A stretch of 64,000 nt of DNA from CAG-873 sp910578365 (GTDB lineage Bacteria; Bacteroidota; Bacteroidia; Bacteroidales; Muribaculaceae), in contig OX620685.1 of assembly GCA_951635545.1 (NCBI GenBank), forward strand, positions 1,302,001 through 1,366,000, written 5' to 3'. A program made the translations under genes and the position numbers. A model generated the notes under the pieces. That model made no database searches and was not told where the DNA came from. It worked only from the letters and a program-made list of their open reading frames with translations. Below are positions 42,114 to 50,241 of this stretch, piece after piece; the stretch's first letter is position 1; every line of letters begins with the position of its first letter.

Positions 42114-42815
42114 TCACTCTAACCTTTCTTTCACGTAAGGAGTTGGTCGCAGCCCGTAAGCCTTCGAAAGATATTGGCGCGCCTTATCCATATCGCCTGT
42201 ATCGGCGTAATAATTGCCCAGATACAGTAGTGTTGTATAGTCGTCAGGGCTTATCTCAAGCACTGCCTGCCACTGCTCCACCGCTTTGTCCATATCGCCG
42301 CACAGCATGTATCCCTGCGCCATGGCACTGATATATTCAGTACTCCGGGGCAGACCCCGGTGCATGCGTCCGGCATACTCCACAATCATGGGGCCATCGG
42401 CGCGTAACATATAATAATTCAGCAAGGCAGCGTCAACAGGTCTGCTCAGCCAGGGCATCTCGCGGGCGGCCATACTCATAAAGTCGCCGTACACCGAAGC
42501 ATGACCGGTGTCGAACGAAAGCTCGCGCACACGTTCGAACAGAGGATATATACCCACACCGTGAGCCGACGAACGCTCCAGCAGGTCGGTCATGCGCAGC
42601 GTATCTGTCATAAGCGCCGAGGCTACAATGGCATGGGCGTAGGAGTCGAGCGAATCGGGCCGTTCGGCCAGCATCAGTTCGTACAGGGCCTGGGCGCTGG
42701 CCCACTCACCCTCTCCGAAGTATTTCGAGGCCTTGCGGGCCACCTGTCCGTAATCAGCAGCATGCGCAATCACTGACACAGCCGCCAAAAGGCAGAGTAT
42801 TAGCTTATGTTTCAT
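42114..42815 (-). CDS. Periplasmic tetratricopeptide-repeat protein
   Basis: 233 aa from ATG 42815. N-terminal signal peptide (MKHKLILCLLAAVSVIAHA), then TPR-like helical pairs; the clearest repeat is in the last 80 residues (YISAMAQGYMLCGDMDKAVEQWQAVLEISPDDYTTL, split between two helices). Probably a periplasmic scaffold. It starts 2 nt after the nucleoside kinase stop, so the two are one operon. Convergent with ribF, 13 nt apart. Confidence 0.78.
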   Translation of the reverse strand: MKHKLILCLLAAVSVIAHAADYGQVARKASKYFGEGEWASAQALYELMLAERPDSLDSYAHAIVASALMTDTLRMTDLLERSSAHGVGIYPLFERVRELSFDTGHASVYGDFMSMAAREMPWLSRPVDAALLNYYMLRADGPMIVEYAGRMHRGLPRSTEYISAMAQGYMLCGDMDKAVEQWQAVLEISPDDYTTLLYLGNYYADTGDMDKARQYLSKAYGLRPTPYVKERLE

Positions 42816-42817
42816 TT

Positions 42818-44488
42818 TCAATATTTAAACGACGAGCCGCCGAGAAACTCGCGCAGCAGACTCGTGGGCGGTATCATCTCGGCGCTGATAGGCAGGAAGT
42901 GGCTCAGGAACTTGCGCAGACGGTATGCCTCGCCGTATTCGGGCACATCGCCGGGCACACTTTTGAGAATTTCGTCGCCGTATTCTTTCATTACGCCCAG
43001 CTCAAACAGCAGCGACGAGTTGAAAGTGGCATCGGCGTTCTCCTGATAAGGGAATATCCAGCGTTCCTCGCCGCGACGCACGCTGGGCCAACGGCGTATG
43101 GTTTCTTCGGCCGATGCGCCGCGGTATTTGTAGTCGCGGATTATGCGGCGCAGCAGACGGTTGTCGGTGGTCGGCACCCAGTTGTGGTCGTCGACCGACA
43201 GTGTGGTCAGGGCCGATACATACACTCTGAACTTCATGTCCTCGGCTATCGAGGCTGTCAGTTCAGGATTAAGGCCGTGTATTCCCTCTATGAGCAGTAT
43301 ACCGTTGTCCTGCAACTTTATGGTATGCCCCTTGTACTGGCGGCATCCCAGTTCAAAGTTATAGCTCGGCAACTCCACCTCCTCGCCGCTGAGTATGCGG
43401 TTGAGGTCGGAGTTGAACTGCTTAAGGTCGAGAGCGTAAAGCGATTCATAGTCGTAATCGCCGTCGGCGTCGCGCGGAGTATCTACTCGGTTTATGAAAT
43501 AATCGTCGAGCGATATCATCTGCGGTTTCAGCAGATTGGTCATCAGCTGTATTGCCAGACGCTTTGTAGTGGTGGTCTTGCCCGACGACGACGGACCTGC
43601 CACCAGCACCACACGGGCGCCGCCACGGCGGTAACGGGCTGTAATCTCGTCGCTGATACGGGCTATTTTCTTGTCGTGCAGCGCCTCGGCCACATTTATC
43701 AGGTCGGATGTACGGTTACGCAGCACCTCTCTGTTGAGTTCGCCCACATCGCTCACGCCCACAATGCTGTTGAATTGCATGTAGTCGGTAAATGCCCGAT
43801 ACATTTTCTCCTGAGTCAGCGGCTGAGGAGGCACCGATTCGTCGGCGGGGTCAAAGCCCAGCAGCAGCATGCCTTCCTTGTACGGAATCAGGTCGAATAC
43901 CTTCAGCTGAGCGGTAGAGTAGGCCAGGGCACCATAATAGCTGTCGTAGATTTCACCGAGTTTGTAGTACGATGTATATAGGCTGCGTGTGGTTTCGAGC
44001 AGGCGCACTTTGTCGTGGAGGCCCTGGTCGCGGAATTTTTCTATTACATCGCTTGTCAGGCGCTCCTTGCGCACGAAACGCAGGTCGGCCTCTACAATAC
44101 GGCGCATTTCATCGCGCAGGCGGCCCACCACTCCGGCATCGGGGGTTATATCGCCGTGAAGGCGACAGTAGTAGCCCTGCGATATGGAGTGTTCTATAGT
44201 AAGCCTTACGCCGGGATACAGGCGCGTGATGGCCAGATACAGCACCATACACAGCGAACGGGTGTATACTCGCCGTCCGCTGGCCGAATTACGAGGCAGA
44301 AACTCCACCATCTTCGGATGATACACGGCATAGCCAAGGTCCTCGTTTTTGTAGTTAACAAGGGCACACAGCGGCTCGAAGTCCAGCGCCGGACGTATCC
44401 GGTCAAGAATATCCACCAGACGCTCGCCTCCGTATATATCAACGTACCGGCCGGTGTTGCGGCAATACACTTTCAGTTGTTCACTCAT
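42818..44488 (-). CDS. Nucleoside (uridine) kinase with N-terminal TGS/ThrRS-like region
   Basis: 556 aa. Residues 1-65 look like a TGS domain, 70-200 like the editing/SAD region of threonyl-tRNA synthetase, and the C-terminal half is a uridine-kinase P-loop domain (GPSSSGKTTTTKRL near 290-303, then SLDDYF and LLIEGIHGLN). This fusion is widespread in Bacteroidetes and Firmicutes. Salvage phosphorylation of a nucleoside is inferred. The IS3 element is inserted 16 bp upstream of the start codon, so its native promoter is now 1.65 kb away. Confidence 0.88.
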   Translation of the reverse strand: MSEQLKVYCRNTGRYVDIYGGERLVDILDRIRPALDFEPLCALVNYKNEDLGYAVYHPKMVEFLPRNSASGRRVYTRSLCMVLYLAITRLYPGVRLTIEHSISQGYYCRLHGDITPDAGVVGRLRDEMRRIVEADLRFVRKERLTSDVIEKFRDQGLHDKVRLLETTRSLYTSYYKLGEIYDSYYGALAYSTAQLKVFDLIPYKEGMLLLGFDPADESVPPQPLTQEKMYRAFTDYMQFNSIVGVSDVGELNREVLRNRTSDLINVAEALHDKKIARISDEITARYRRGGARVVLVAGPSSSGKTTTTKRLAIQLMTNLLKPQMISLDDYFINRVDTPRDADGDYDYESLYALDLKQFNSDLNRILSGEEVELPSYNFELGCRQYKGHTIKLQDNGILLIEGIHGLNPELTASIAEDMKFRVYVSALTTLSVDDHNWVPTTDNRLLRRIIRDYKYRGASAEETIRRWPSVRRGEERWIFPYQENADATFNSSLLFELGVMKEYGDEILKSVPGDVPEYGEAYRLRKFLSHFLPISAEMIPPTSLLREFLGGSSFKY

Positions 44489-44622
44489 AATTTCAGCAGA
44501 TAATGTGGCGTCCTGAAAAATATTGACGGGTCAGAGGGTTTGAGATTATGAATGAATGTTAAACAGTCCGAAGACTGTGGAGACATGCAGGTATGAGCCT
44601 GAGATCCCCGAGGTTGGGGTAA

Positions 44623-44655
44623 AATCCTCCGGGGCTCGATGCCCCGGGGATTTTT
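44623..44655. terminator. Hairpin near the 3' end of the IS3 element
   Basis: GC-rich stem CCGGGGC / GCCCCGG with flanking AATCC/GGATT. T-rich sequence follows on either strand. Lies between orfB and the IS end, so it could limit transcription from the transposase into the nucleoside kinase gene. Confidence 0.5.
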
Positions 44656-44723
44656 GAGACTTGCAGTGCAATCACCGTCAGTCCCGTCGGTTGGGGTATG
44701 CAAAAGTACTGAAAAATCTTGAC

Positions 44724-45605
44724 TCATGCAGATTTCAGGTAATATTTTTTCCAGAGCTTACGTCCGGGTACCGCTCCGCGATGCACTTCATCGGGAGTCA
44801 GCATGCCGAGACTGAGGTGCGGTCGGCGGGTATGGTAAGTGTTGATTACATCCTCCAGCACCTGCCGTATGTTGTCCTTCCTTACGTCCATATGCTTCAG
44901 AAACTCCTCTTTAAGTATGCCGTTTACCCTTTCGGCAATTCCGTTGTTACGTGGGTCGTGCCCTTCCGTCATGCTGATTCGGGCGTGGCGTCTACGAAGC
45001 ATTTCCACGTAGGGTTTGGCACAATACTGAAGTCCCTTGTCCGAGTGGTGTATGGGATGCTGACCTCTCCTGCATTGCCTGAAAGCCATCTTCAATGCCG
45101 TCATGGCGTTCTCATGCCGCATGTTATCGGCAATCTCCCATCCCACTATTTTCTTCGAATAGGCATCCGTAATCAGAAACAGATAGTAAAATGTATTCTG
45201 ATCAGGAAGCCATATATATGTTATGTCGCTTACCCACAACTGGTTTATGTCATCAGGCGCGAAGTCTTTCCGTAGATCCGGATAGACCTTCATTCCGTGA
45301 TCGGAGAAGGTTGTCCTTGTCCTGCGGACTCGGGGACGTATCAGAAGATTATGCCTGTTCATGATATCGAACAGGCGGTCACGGCCTATGTCGAGACAGA
45401 ACTCCTTACGTAACCTGTCCTTCATCTTTCTGACTCCGAGTGCCGGAAGATCCTCTCGTATCGAGCGAACGCATTCCAGGATGCGGTCTTCGTCAATGGC
45501 ATCCTTGAACGACCTTTTGAAAAAGGCATACCACGCTTGTTTAGTCACCCCAAGCAACCCGCATGCCTCGCTGACACTCAGGTCACGGGACATGCGCAAG
45601 CGCAT
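44724..45605 (-). CDS. IS3-family transposase, orfB (integrase catalytic domain)
   Basis: 293 aa as a stand-alone frame; probably made mainly as an OrfAB fusion by -1 frameshifting, because the frame remains open upstream through KKINYQVA before the ATG. HTH-21-like N-terminus (VSEACGLLGVTKQAWYAFFKR), then an rve core with Asp in WVSDITYIW, Asp in HHSDKGLQYC and Glu in NGIAERVNGILKEE. Complete DDE set. Confidence 0.92.
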   Translation of the reverse strand: MRLRMSRDLSVSEACGLLGVTKQAWYAFFKRSFKDAIDEDRILECVRSIREDLPALGVRKMKDRLRKEFCLDIGRDRLFDIMNRHNLLIRPRVRRTRTTFSDHGMKVYPDLRKDFAPDDINQLWVSDITYIWLPDQNTFYYLFLITDAYSKKIVGWEIADNMRHENAMTALKMAFRQCRRGQHPIHHSDKGLQYCAKPYVEMLRRRHARISMTEGHDPRNNGIAERVNGILKEEFLKHMDVRKDNIRQVLEDVINTYHTRRPHLSLGMLTPDEVHRGAVPGRKLWKKYYLKSA

Positions 45606-45607
45606 GG

Positions 45608-46108
45608 CTACTTGGTAGTTGATTTTTTTGACTGCGCAGGCTTTACAAGCTTCTTGTATTCGGCGATGACACCACTCTGGAACTCTTCACGCAGCTCTGC
45701 CTTTTTCCTGTCAGCCTCCAGTTTCTCTATCTTTCTGGTGGCGGCGTTTAACTTGCGTGTTAGATCCAGTATGGTCTGCTCGGTATCCGTGAGCCTGGTA
45801 GTGGGAGAGGTTTTCTTTGTCATTCCTTTCTTTTTTGTCGTTTGTGCCGGAGTTGCCAGGGACGATATGGCCTTTGTTGTCCGGCATCCGGAGCCGGGAA
45901 TTAATGCTCCCGTCATGCGGCGCAGCCATTTGCTGATGCTTGACCGTGTGCCGCGATAGTCCGGGATTGCATTTACTATTGTAAACAATGTCCCGACCGC
46001 AAAATTGTATTCCTCGTCAATCTGACTGAAACTTTTTCCGCTGCTGTGCCAGGCATTGATTGCCGAAATCTGAGATTCGTCCCAGAATTTTTTGTTTTCT
46101 TCACACAT
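45608..46108 (-). CDS. IS3-family orfA (HTH, leucine zipper)
   Basis: 166 aa. N-terminal HTH-like region (SQISAINAWHSSGKSFSQIDEEYNF), a basic linker and a C-terminal heptad-rich coiled coil (TEQTILDLTRKLNAATRKIEKLEADRK, two helices) used for multimerisation. Somewhat long for IS3 orfA. Ends 9 codons after an A7 slippery run. Confidence 0.82.
   Translation of the reverse strand: MCEENKKFWDESQISAINAWHSSGKSFSQIDEEYNFAVGTLFTIVNAIPDYRGTRSSISKWLRRMTGALIPGSGCRTTKAISSLATPAQTTKKKGMTKKTSPTTRLTDTEQTILDLTRKLNAATRKIEKLEADRKKAELREEFQSGVIAEYKKLVKPAQSKKSTTK
45623..45629 (-). other. Programmed -1 frameshift site (A AAA AAA)
   Basis: Seven consecutive A on the minus strand, phased as A-AAA-AAA in the orfA frame (..TCA AAA AAA TCA..). 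Slipping back one base enters the orfB frame (..AAA AAA ATC AAC TAC..) with no stop before MRLRMSRD. This is the standard IS3 mechanism for the OrfAB transposase. Confidence 0.8.
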
Positions 46109-46204
46109 TTTACTAAAAAATGTTGAATCTGACGGTCAACACTTTTCCGGACTAGACATAATATAATTCAGAACCGGCTCTTATCAAAGTCGGACCGATA
46201 TATG

Positions 46205-46212
46205 CAAACTTA
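46205..46212 (-). promoter_or_regulatory. Probable native -7 box of the nucleoside kinase operon, displaced by IS3
   Basis: TAAGTTTG on the minus strand, pointing left towards the IS3 element. Without the element it would sit about 63 nt before the kinase start codon. Confidence 0.4.
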
Positions 46213-46264
46213 CACAAAATATTCTGTTTTAGAACAAGTAGTTCTGTTAATTTGTTTTAAACAC

Positions 46265-47188
46265 ATGATACGTTTCTATGCTTGCGAAGACAACGGTTTC
46301 GTAGAGAAAACCGAGTGGCAGCCCCATTATTGGATAAATGTGGAAATGCCGGATACCGATGAATGCGAACTGATATGTTCGCAATGGGGAGTGCCGTGTT
46401 CGTTTGTGGAGAATGTGGCCGACGTTGACGAACGCCCGCGATTCGAACGCGAGAACGGCTGGCTGCTCACTATCGTACGGATTCCTGTCCACGACAAAAG
46501 CAACCCCATGGTATACCACACAGTGCCTATAGGCATAATGACCAAGAACGAATATATCGTAACCCTGTGCTTCGCCGAAACCGAAATGATTCCGGATTTC
46601 ATCGACCACAGCAACCGCAGGCATATCATCGTCGACAACCAGCCGGACTTTGTTCTGAGGCTGATTTTTTCGTCGACCTACTGGTTTCTGAGCTATCTCA
46701 AGCAAATCAACGACACCGTAGCCGAATACACCAAGCAGCTCGAACGCAGCGTGCGCAACGAAGCTCTGCTGTCGCTGATGCAGTTGCAGAAAGCGCTGGT
46801 GTACTTCAATACCTCGCTGCAGGGCAACCGCCTGCTGACTGACCGCCTCAACAAGGTGTTCGCCGACGACTGCGACGCCGACCTGCTCGAGGATGTAGAA
46901 ATCGAACTCTCGCAGGCCACAAACACCGTCAACGTGTATATGGAGATTCTGTCGAACTCCATGGACACCTTCGCATCGGTTATATCCAACAACGTCAACG
47001 ACGTTATGAAAACCATGACCTCGCTGTCGGTAATTCTGATGGTGCCCACGCTGATTGCCAGTTTCTACGGCATGAACGTGGACGTATGGTTCAGTTCAGC
47101 ACCTGCCGCCTTCGGATGTATAATCCTGATATCGTTCGGTCTGGCATCCATAGTATGGTATTTCATCCGCCGCGCCCACTGGATATGA
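46265..47188 (+). CDS. CorA family divalent cation transporter
   Basis: 307 aa from ATG 46265; the frame is open for 21 more codons upstream, but MIRFYACEDNGFVEK is the family-like start. Large N-terminal cytoplasmic domain with long helices (SYLKQINDTVAEYTKQLERS), then TM1 with the pore signature YGMN near residue 277 and TM2 at the end, finishing in basic residues. Mg2+ or Co2+/Ni2+ transport. Divergent from the IS3 element. Confidence 0.9.
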   Translation: MIRFYACEDNGFVEKTEWQPHYWINVEMPDTDECELICSQWGVPCSFVENVADVDERPRFERENGWLLTIVRIPVHDKSNPMVYHTVPIGIMTKNEYIVTLCFAETEMIPDFIDHSNRRHIIVDNQPDFVLRLIFSSTYWFLSYLKQINDTVAEYTKQLERSVRNEALLSLMQLQKALVYFNTSLQGNRLLTDRLNKVFADDCDADLLEDVEIELSQATNTVNVYMEILSNSMDTFASVISNNVNDVMKTMTSLSVILMVPTLIASFYGMNVDVWFSSAPAAFGCIILISFGLASIVWYFIRRAHWI

Positions 47189-47246
47189 AATTTGTGTTTA
47201 TGACTTTTTATATGTAATTTTGTGGAAGAACTCCAACGTATTATAT

Positions 47247-47589
47247 ATGAAACGCATATACACCGCTATCGCCGCCATGCACACTCAGTAATCTCGCACT
47301 TGTATTTGCGCACCCTACTCAGCCGGAGATAAAACAATACAAAGGCGTTGTAATTCCATTCAACCTCGAAATGGAATACCCCTACCATAACCCTGTATAC
47401 AACGAGTTCATTATAAATTATCTGGGAAAATACCGCAATTTGGGAACATTTTATCTGCAAGGTCATCCCAACTCATGGGACGACGTCCGCTGGAACGAGT
47501 TCACCCGCATTATCGACCGCCTGAAGGCCGACGGCGTCAGATTCATGACCATATCGGAATATCTCAGAGATGACGCCCACAGTATATGA
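47247..47589 (+). pseudogene. Decayed polysaccharide deacetylase
   Basis: An ATG at 47247 starts a signal peptide (MKRIYTAIAAM..) that hits TAA after 14 codons. The hydrophobic core then continues in the next frame (LALVFAHP), followed by 80 residues up to 47589 that look like a degenerate NodB-type deacetylase: a joined N-terminal strand and the C-terminal GTFYLQGHP...FTRIIDRLKADGVRFMTISEYL. A frameshift and a large internal deletion are implied, as intact enzymes are 250 aa or more. Confidence 0.6.
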
Positions 47590-48004
47590 TTTTGTAATTT
47601 AAATATTTTGTACTAAATTTGTAGTGCCGAATCACAACCTGCACGTTATCGCGTATAGGAGAAAGGAGAAAGAGGAGGTGTACATATAGAATAAAAGCGT
47701 GTATCAACATCGCTTCTGTCCATGGCTATCTGAAATCTGGCAGTTTCAAAGCAAGGTCAAAGACGAAGCAACCGGTAAACGCCGCATCGGGTATGAAACC
47801 ACATACTCGTCTGCCGACGCATATCTGCGCCGACAGGCGGTGTGTCGATTCATAATGCGTGCGGGCCCCAACGGTTGCTCATCCGACCTTGCGGGCCCCG
47901 CCAGAGCCACAGATAGCGGATGAGCGACATTTCAAGGCTCAGCACGCTCTTTTGTCAATATACTTTCCGTTCGGAACTGGGCCCCGGGCAAGTATACCTT
48001 TACA
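47590..48004 (+). promoter_or_regulatory. 415-bp region with a perfect promoter before the HTH gene
   Basis: TTTG at 47591-47594, 19 nt, TAAATTTG at 47614-47621: a textbook Bacteroidetes promoter. Downstream there is a purine-rich tract (47656-47680, with AGGAGG), a weak 74-codon frame from GTG 47699 to 47923 (..SKVKDEATGKRRIG..) of no known family, and GGGCCC palindromes at 47864, 47895 and 47980. Either a decayed gene or a long leader/ncRNA for the HTH gene. Confidence 0.45.
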
Positions 48005-48358
48005 ATGTACAAGTGCAAGATTGCCGAAATCGACATAGGAACGATGATTCGCCGCAAAGTCGAAGAGCAACACTGGTCATACACAGCCTTTGCCTCCGCC
48101 ATCGGCTGCTCGCGCTCGGCACTGTATAACATATTCAACAACCGCGACATAAGCGTAATAAGGCTGCTGAAAATATCGGAAGTGCTCCGACATGATTTTT
48201 TCACCGAGATATGCGGCACACTACCTGCCGCAGGCAATCCGGTACCCGACAGTTTTGTGGCCATACGCCTTTGCAACGGACGCCCGGCAATCGGCGACCT
48301 GCCGCCGGAAATAGCGGCATTGATACGCCGCGAAATTGACAGTTGTACCGAATTGTGA
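48005..48358 (+). CDS. Small XRE-type helix-turn-helix protein
   Basis: 117 aa. HTH_3/XRE-like fold in residues 10-65: IGTMIRRKVEEQHWSYTAFASAIGC, then recognition helix SRSALYNIFNNRDISV and LLKISEVLRHDFF. This layout is common in Bacteroidetes regulators of about 110 aa. The C-terminal 45 residues are not assigned. DNA-binding is inferred; target unknown. Translated from a message probably starting at about 47627. Confidence 0.8.
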   Translation: MYKCKIAEIDIGTMIRRKVEEQHWSYTAFASAIGCSRSALYNIFNNRDISVIRLLKISEVLRHDFFTEICGTLPAAGNPVPDSFVAIRLCNGRPAIGDLPPEIAALIRREIDSCTEL

Positions 48359-48446
48359 CAATTCCGTACACAAAGCAATACACCCTATAAGGTTCTCTAT
48401 GGACGTTATTATCTAACTTTGCGCTCAAATCAATAGTAAACCACAC

Positions 48447-49463
48447 ATGAACAAACTTTTATACCTGGCCGTCGCAGCCGGATTAATAGGGTGGAACTCC
48501 GCCGAGGCAAAACGTGTCAAACTCAACTACAGCGTAATTGATGTGCCGGAAGAAGGCGGCGTAAAATTCGAACAGATTACCGAGGATTCCGACTGTGTGA
48601 ACAAAGAAGGACTTGTATCAAAGGCTAAAGGAATGTTCGGAATCAAGAACCTTTCTAAAATCGACTGGTGGGTAAATCCACGTATAGCAGTATCGCCTGA
48701 CGGAAGCAAGGTAGCCTACCTCAACTGGAAGAACAGAACATCGAATGTGATGGTAAAAGATGCCCATCGAGGCGGAGCAAGCACACAACGCACATTCCGC
48801 GCCAATGTAACCGACTTCACATGGAGCCCCGACGGAAACACAATCTGTTTTACCGAATTCCGCTCCGGTCATTTCGGCGTGTACCTTGTTGACGCCAGCC
48901 AGGGCACCGTTGTACGCCAGATAAGCACCGGCAACGAAAATGATTTCGCAGGCCAGATAACAGCCGACGGAAAACACATTCTTTTCCACCGCGGTGAAGG
49001 CCCGGGAGCATACAGCATCTGGAGCTACGACCGCGAAAAGAATCTGTTTTCAAATTATTCGCGCGGCATGACTCCATGCCTTATCCCCGGCGAAAAAGAC
49101 GTAATATATTGCGGCAGATACACCGACAAACGCGAAAGCGAAATATGGCGCGTAAACCTCTCAAGCGGCGTAGAGGAAATTCTGCTATCACAGCCGGGGC
49201 GCAGTTTCACCACCCCGGTACTTTCGCCAGACGGACGATGGCTGCTTGTAACAGGTGCTTCTATGGACGAGAAAGGCAAAGACATAAACACCGACCTTTT
49301 TGTAATCCGCACCGACGGTACTCAATTCACACAGCTCACCTACCATCCGGGCAATGACCTATCCGGTGTATGGGCACCCGACGGCAAAAGCATCTACTTC
49401 CTGTCGCAGCGAGGTTCCATAGAAGGCACATTCAATGTATGGAAAATGAACTTTAACCTTTGA
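48447..49463 (+). CDS. Secreted TolB-like beta-propeller protein
   Basis: 338 aa. Signal peptide about 1-21 (MNKLLYLAVAAGLIGWNSAEA). The mature part has five or so PD40/WD40-like blades, seen as SPDGSKVAYL, SPDGNTICF, TADGKHILF, SPDGRWLLV and APDGKSIYFL. Periplasmic or surface scaffold; no catalytic residues recognised. -7 box TAACTTTG at 48413-48420, leader about 20 nt. The beta-barrel gene follows after 26 nt. Confidence 0.85.
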   Translation: MNKLLYLAVAAGLIGWNSAEAKRVKLNYSVIDVPEEGGVKFEQITEDSDCVNKEGLVSKAKGMFGIKNLSKIDWWVNPRIAVSPDGSKVAYLNWKNRTSNVMVKDAHRGGASTQRTFRANVTDFTWSPDGNTICFTEFRSGHFGVYLVDASQGTVVRQISTGNENDFAGQITADGKHILFHRGEGPGAYSIWSYDREKNLFSNYSRGMTPCLIPGEKDVIYCGRYTDKRESEIWRVNLSSGVEEILLSQPGRSFTTPVLSPDGRWLLVTGASMDEKGKDINTDLFVIRTDGTQFTQLTYHPGNDLSGVWAPDGKSIYFLSQRGSIEGTFNVWKMNFNL

Positions 49464-49489
49464 TATAACCAAACAAACACATATTAGCA

Positions 49490-50053
49490 ATGAGAAAAAT
49501 CCTTACAATCATCACAGTTATTGCCGCTGCACTGAGTTTCAGCGCAAACGCACAGCGTGCCGGTGAGTACAATCTCGGCACAAGCGATGCTAATTTTTCA
49601 AAATCAGGCATATTCTCCGAAATCGGCCTGGGTGTAGCCTGCGGCGACATTGAAAGCGATCTGGGTCTGAGCGTAGGTCTGGGTTACCGCTACCACTTCG
49701 GCAGCGGCTTATGCTGGGATATTCTGCGTGTGGCCTACTATGCACCCTCCACAACCACCGCTTTCGAAGAAGGATCGTCGATGCGTTTCCTCTCCGGCAT
49801 CCGTTACAACTCAGCCCCGGTTCTGGCCGATAAGCCGCTATACGCCACCTTCGCCGCCGGTTACCAGATGAACGTAAACGATTTCGAGAGTTGGCATGGT
49901 TTCGCATACGAGTTCGGCGTAGGTGTGGTACTGAATCCCGCAGTATCGCTCGGTCTTATGTGGGAAGGCAACGTGGCCCACTATGATTTCGGGTTTGACA
50001 GTGCAAACGCCAACTTCGGCATTTTCGGTGTAAAGCTGGGAATACAATTCTGA
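49490..50053 (+). CDS. Outer membrane beta-barrel protein
   Basis: 187 aa. Signal peptide MRKILTIITVIAAALSFSANA, then about eight amphipathic strands with aromatic girdles (SVGLGYRYHFGSGL, ATFAAGYQMNV, FGVKLGIQF ending in Phe), the pattern of small OmpA/OmpW-type barrels. No ligand can be inferred. Ends with a terminator hairpin. Confidence 0.8.
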   Translation: MRKILTIITVIAAALSFSANAQRAGEYNLGTSDANFSKSGIFSEIGLGVACGDIESDLGLSVGLGYRYHFGSGLCWDILRVAYYAPSTTTAFEEGSSMRFLSGIRYNSAPVLADKPLYATFAAGYQMNVNDFESWHGFAYEFGVGVVLNPAVSLGLMWEGNVAHYDFGFDSANANFGIFGVKLGIQF

Positions 50054-50080
50054 TTTTCAGAAAAAGAATATTAACGTATT

Positions 50081-50115
50081 AAATGGAGCGGGACCGGCCT
50101 GCTCCATTTTTATTT
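50081..50115 (+). terminator. Terminator after the beta-barrel gene
   Basis: Stem AATGGAGC / GCTCCATT with 11-nt loop and T-run. Confidence 0.8.
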
Positions 50116-50187
50116 GTTCCATAATCCCAAGAAACCCACGTTAACACTTTTTGGTAAAAAAAAGCTATCGATTTCAGCTATTTGACG

Positions 50188-50195
50188 TAACTTTG
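50188..50195 (+). promoter_or_regulatory. -7 promoter box of pgi
   Basis: TAACTTTG, 46 nt before the pgi start codon. Confidence 0.5.
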
Positions 50196-50241
50196 CACCT
50201 GATTTCACCGTTTATAGTTAACATAAACACCAAACTTAGAT

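Larger units (their letters stand above)
44505..46157 (-). mobile_element. IS3-family insertion sequence, 1,653 bp
   Basis: Two-gene element (orfA 45608-46108, orfB 44724-45605) with imperfect terminal inverted repeats of about 30 bp (GTGGCGTCCTGAAAAA... at 44505 and the complement of GTCTAGTCCGGAAAAG... at 46157). A 5-bp target duplication ATAAT is present at 44500-44504 and 46158-46162. Both genes look intact. Confidence 0.88.
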
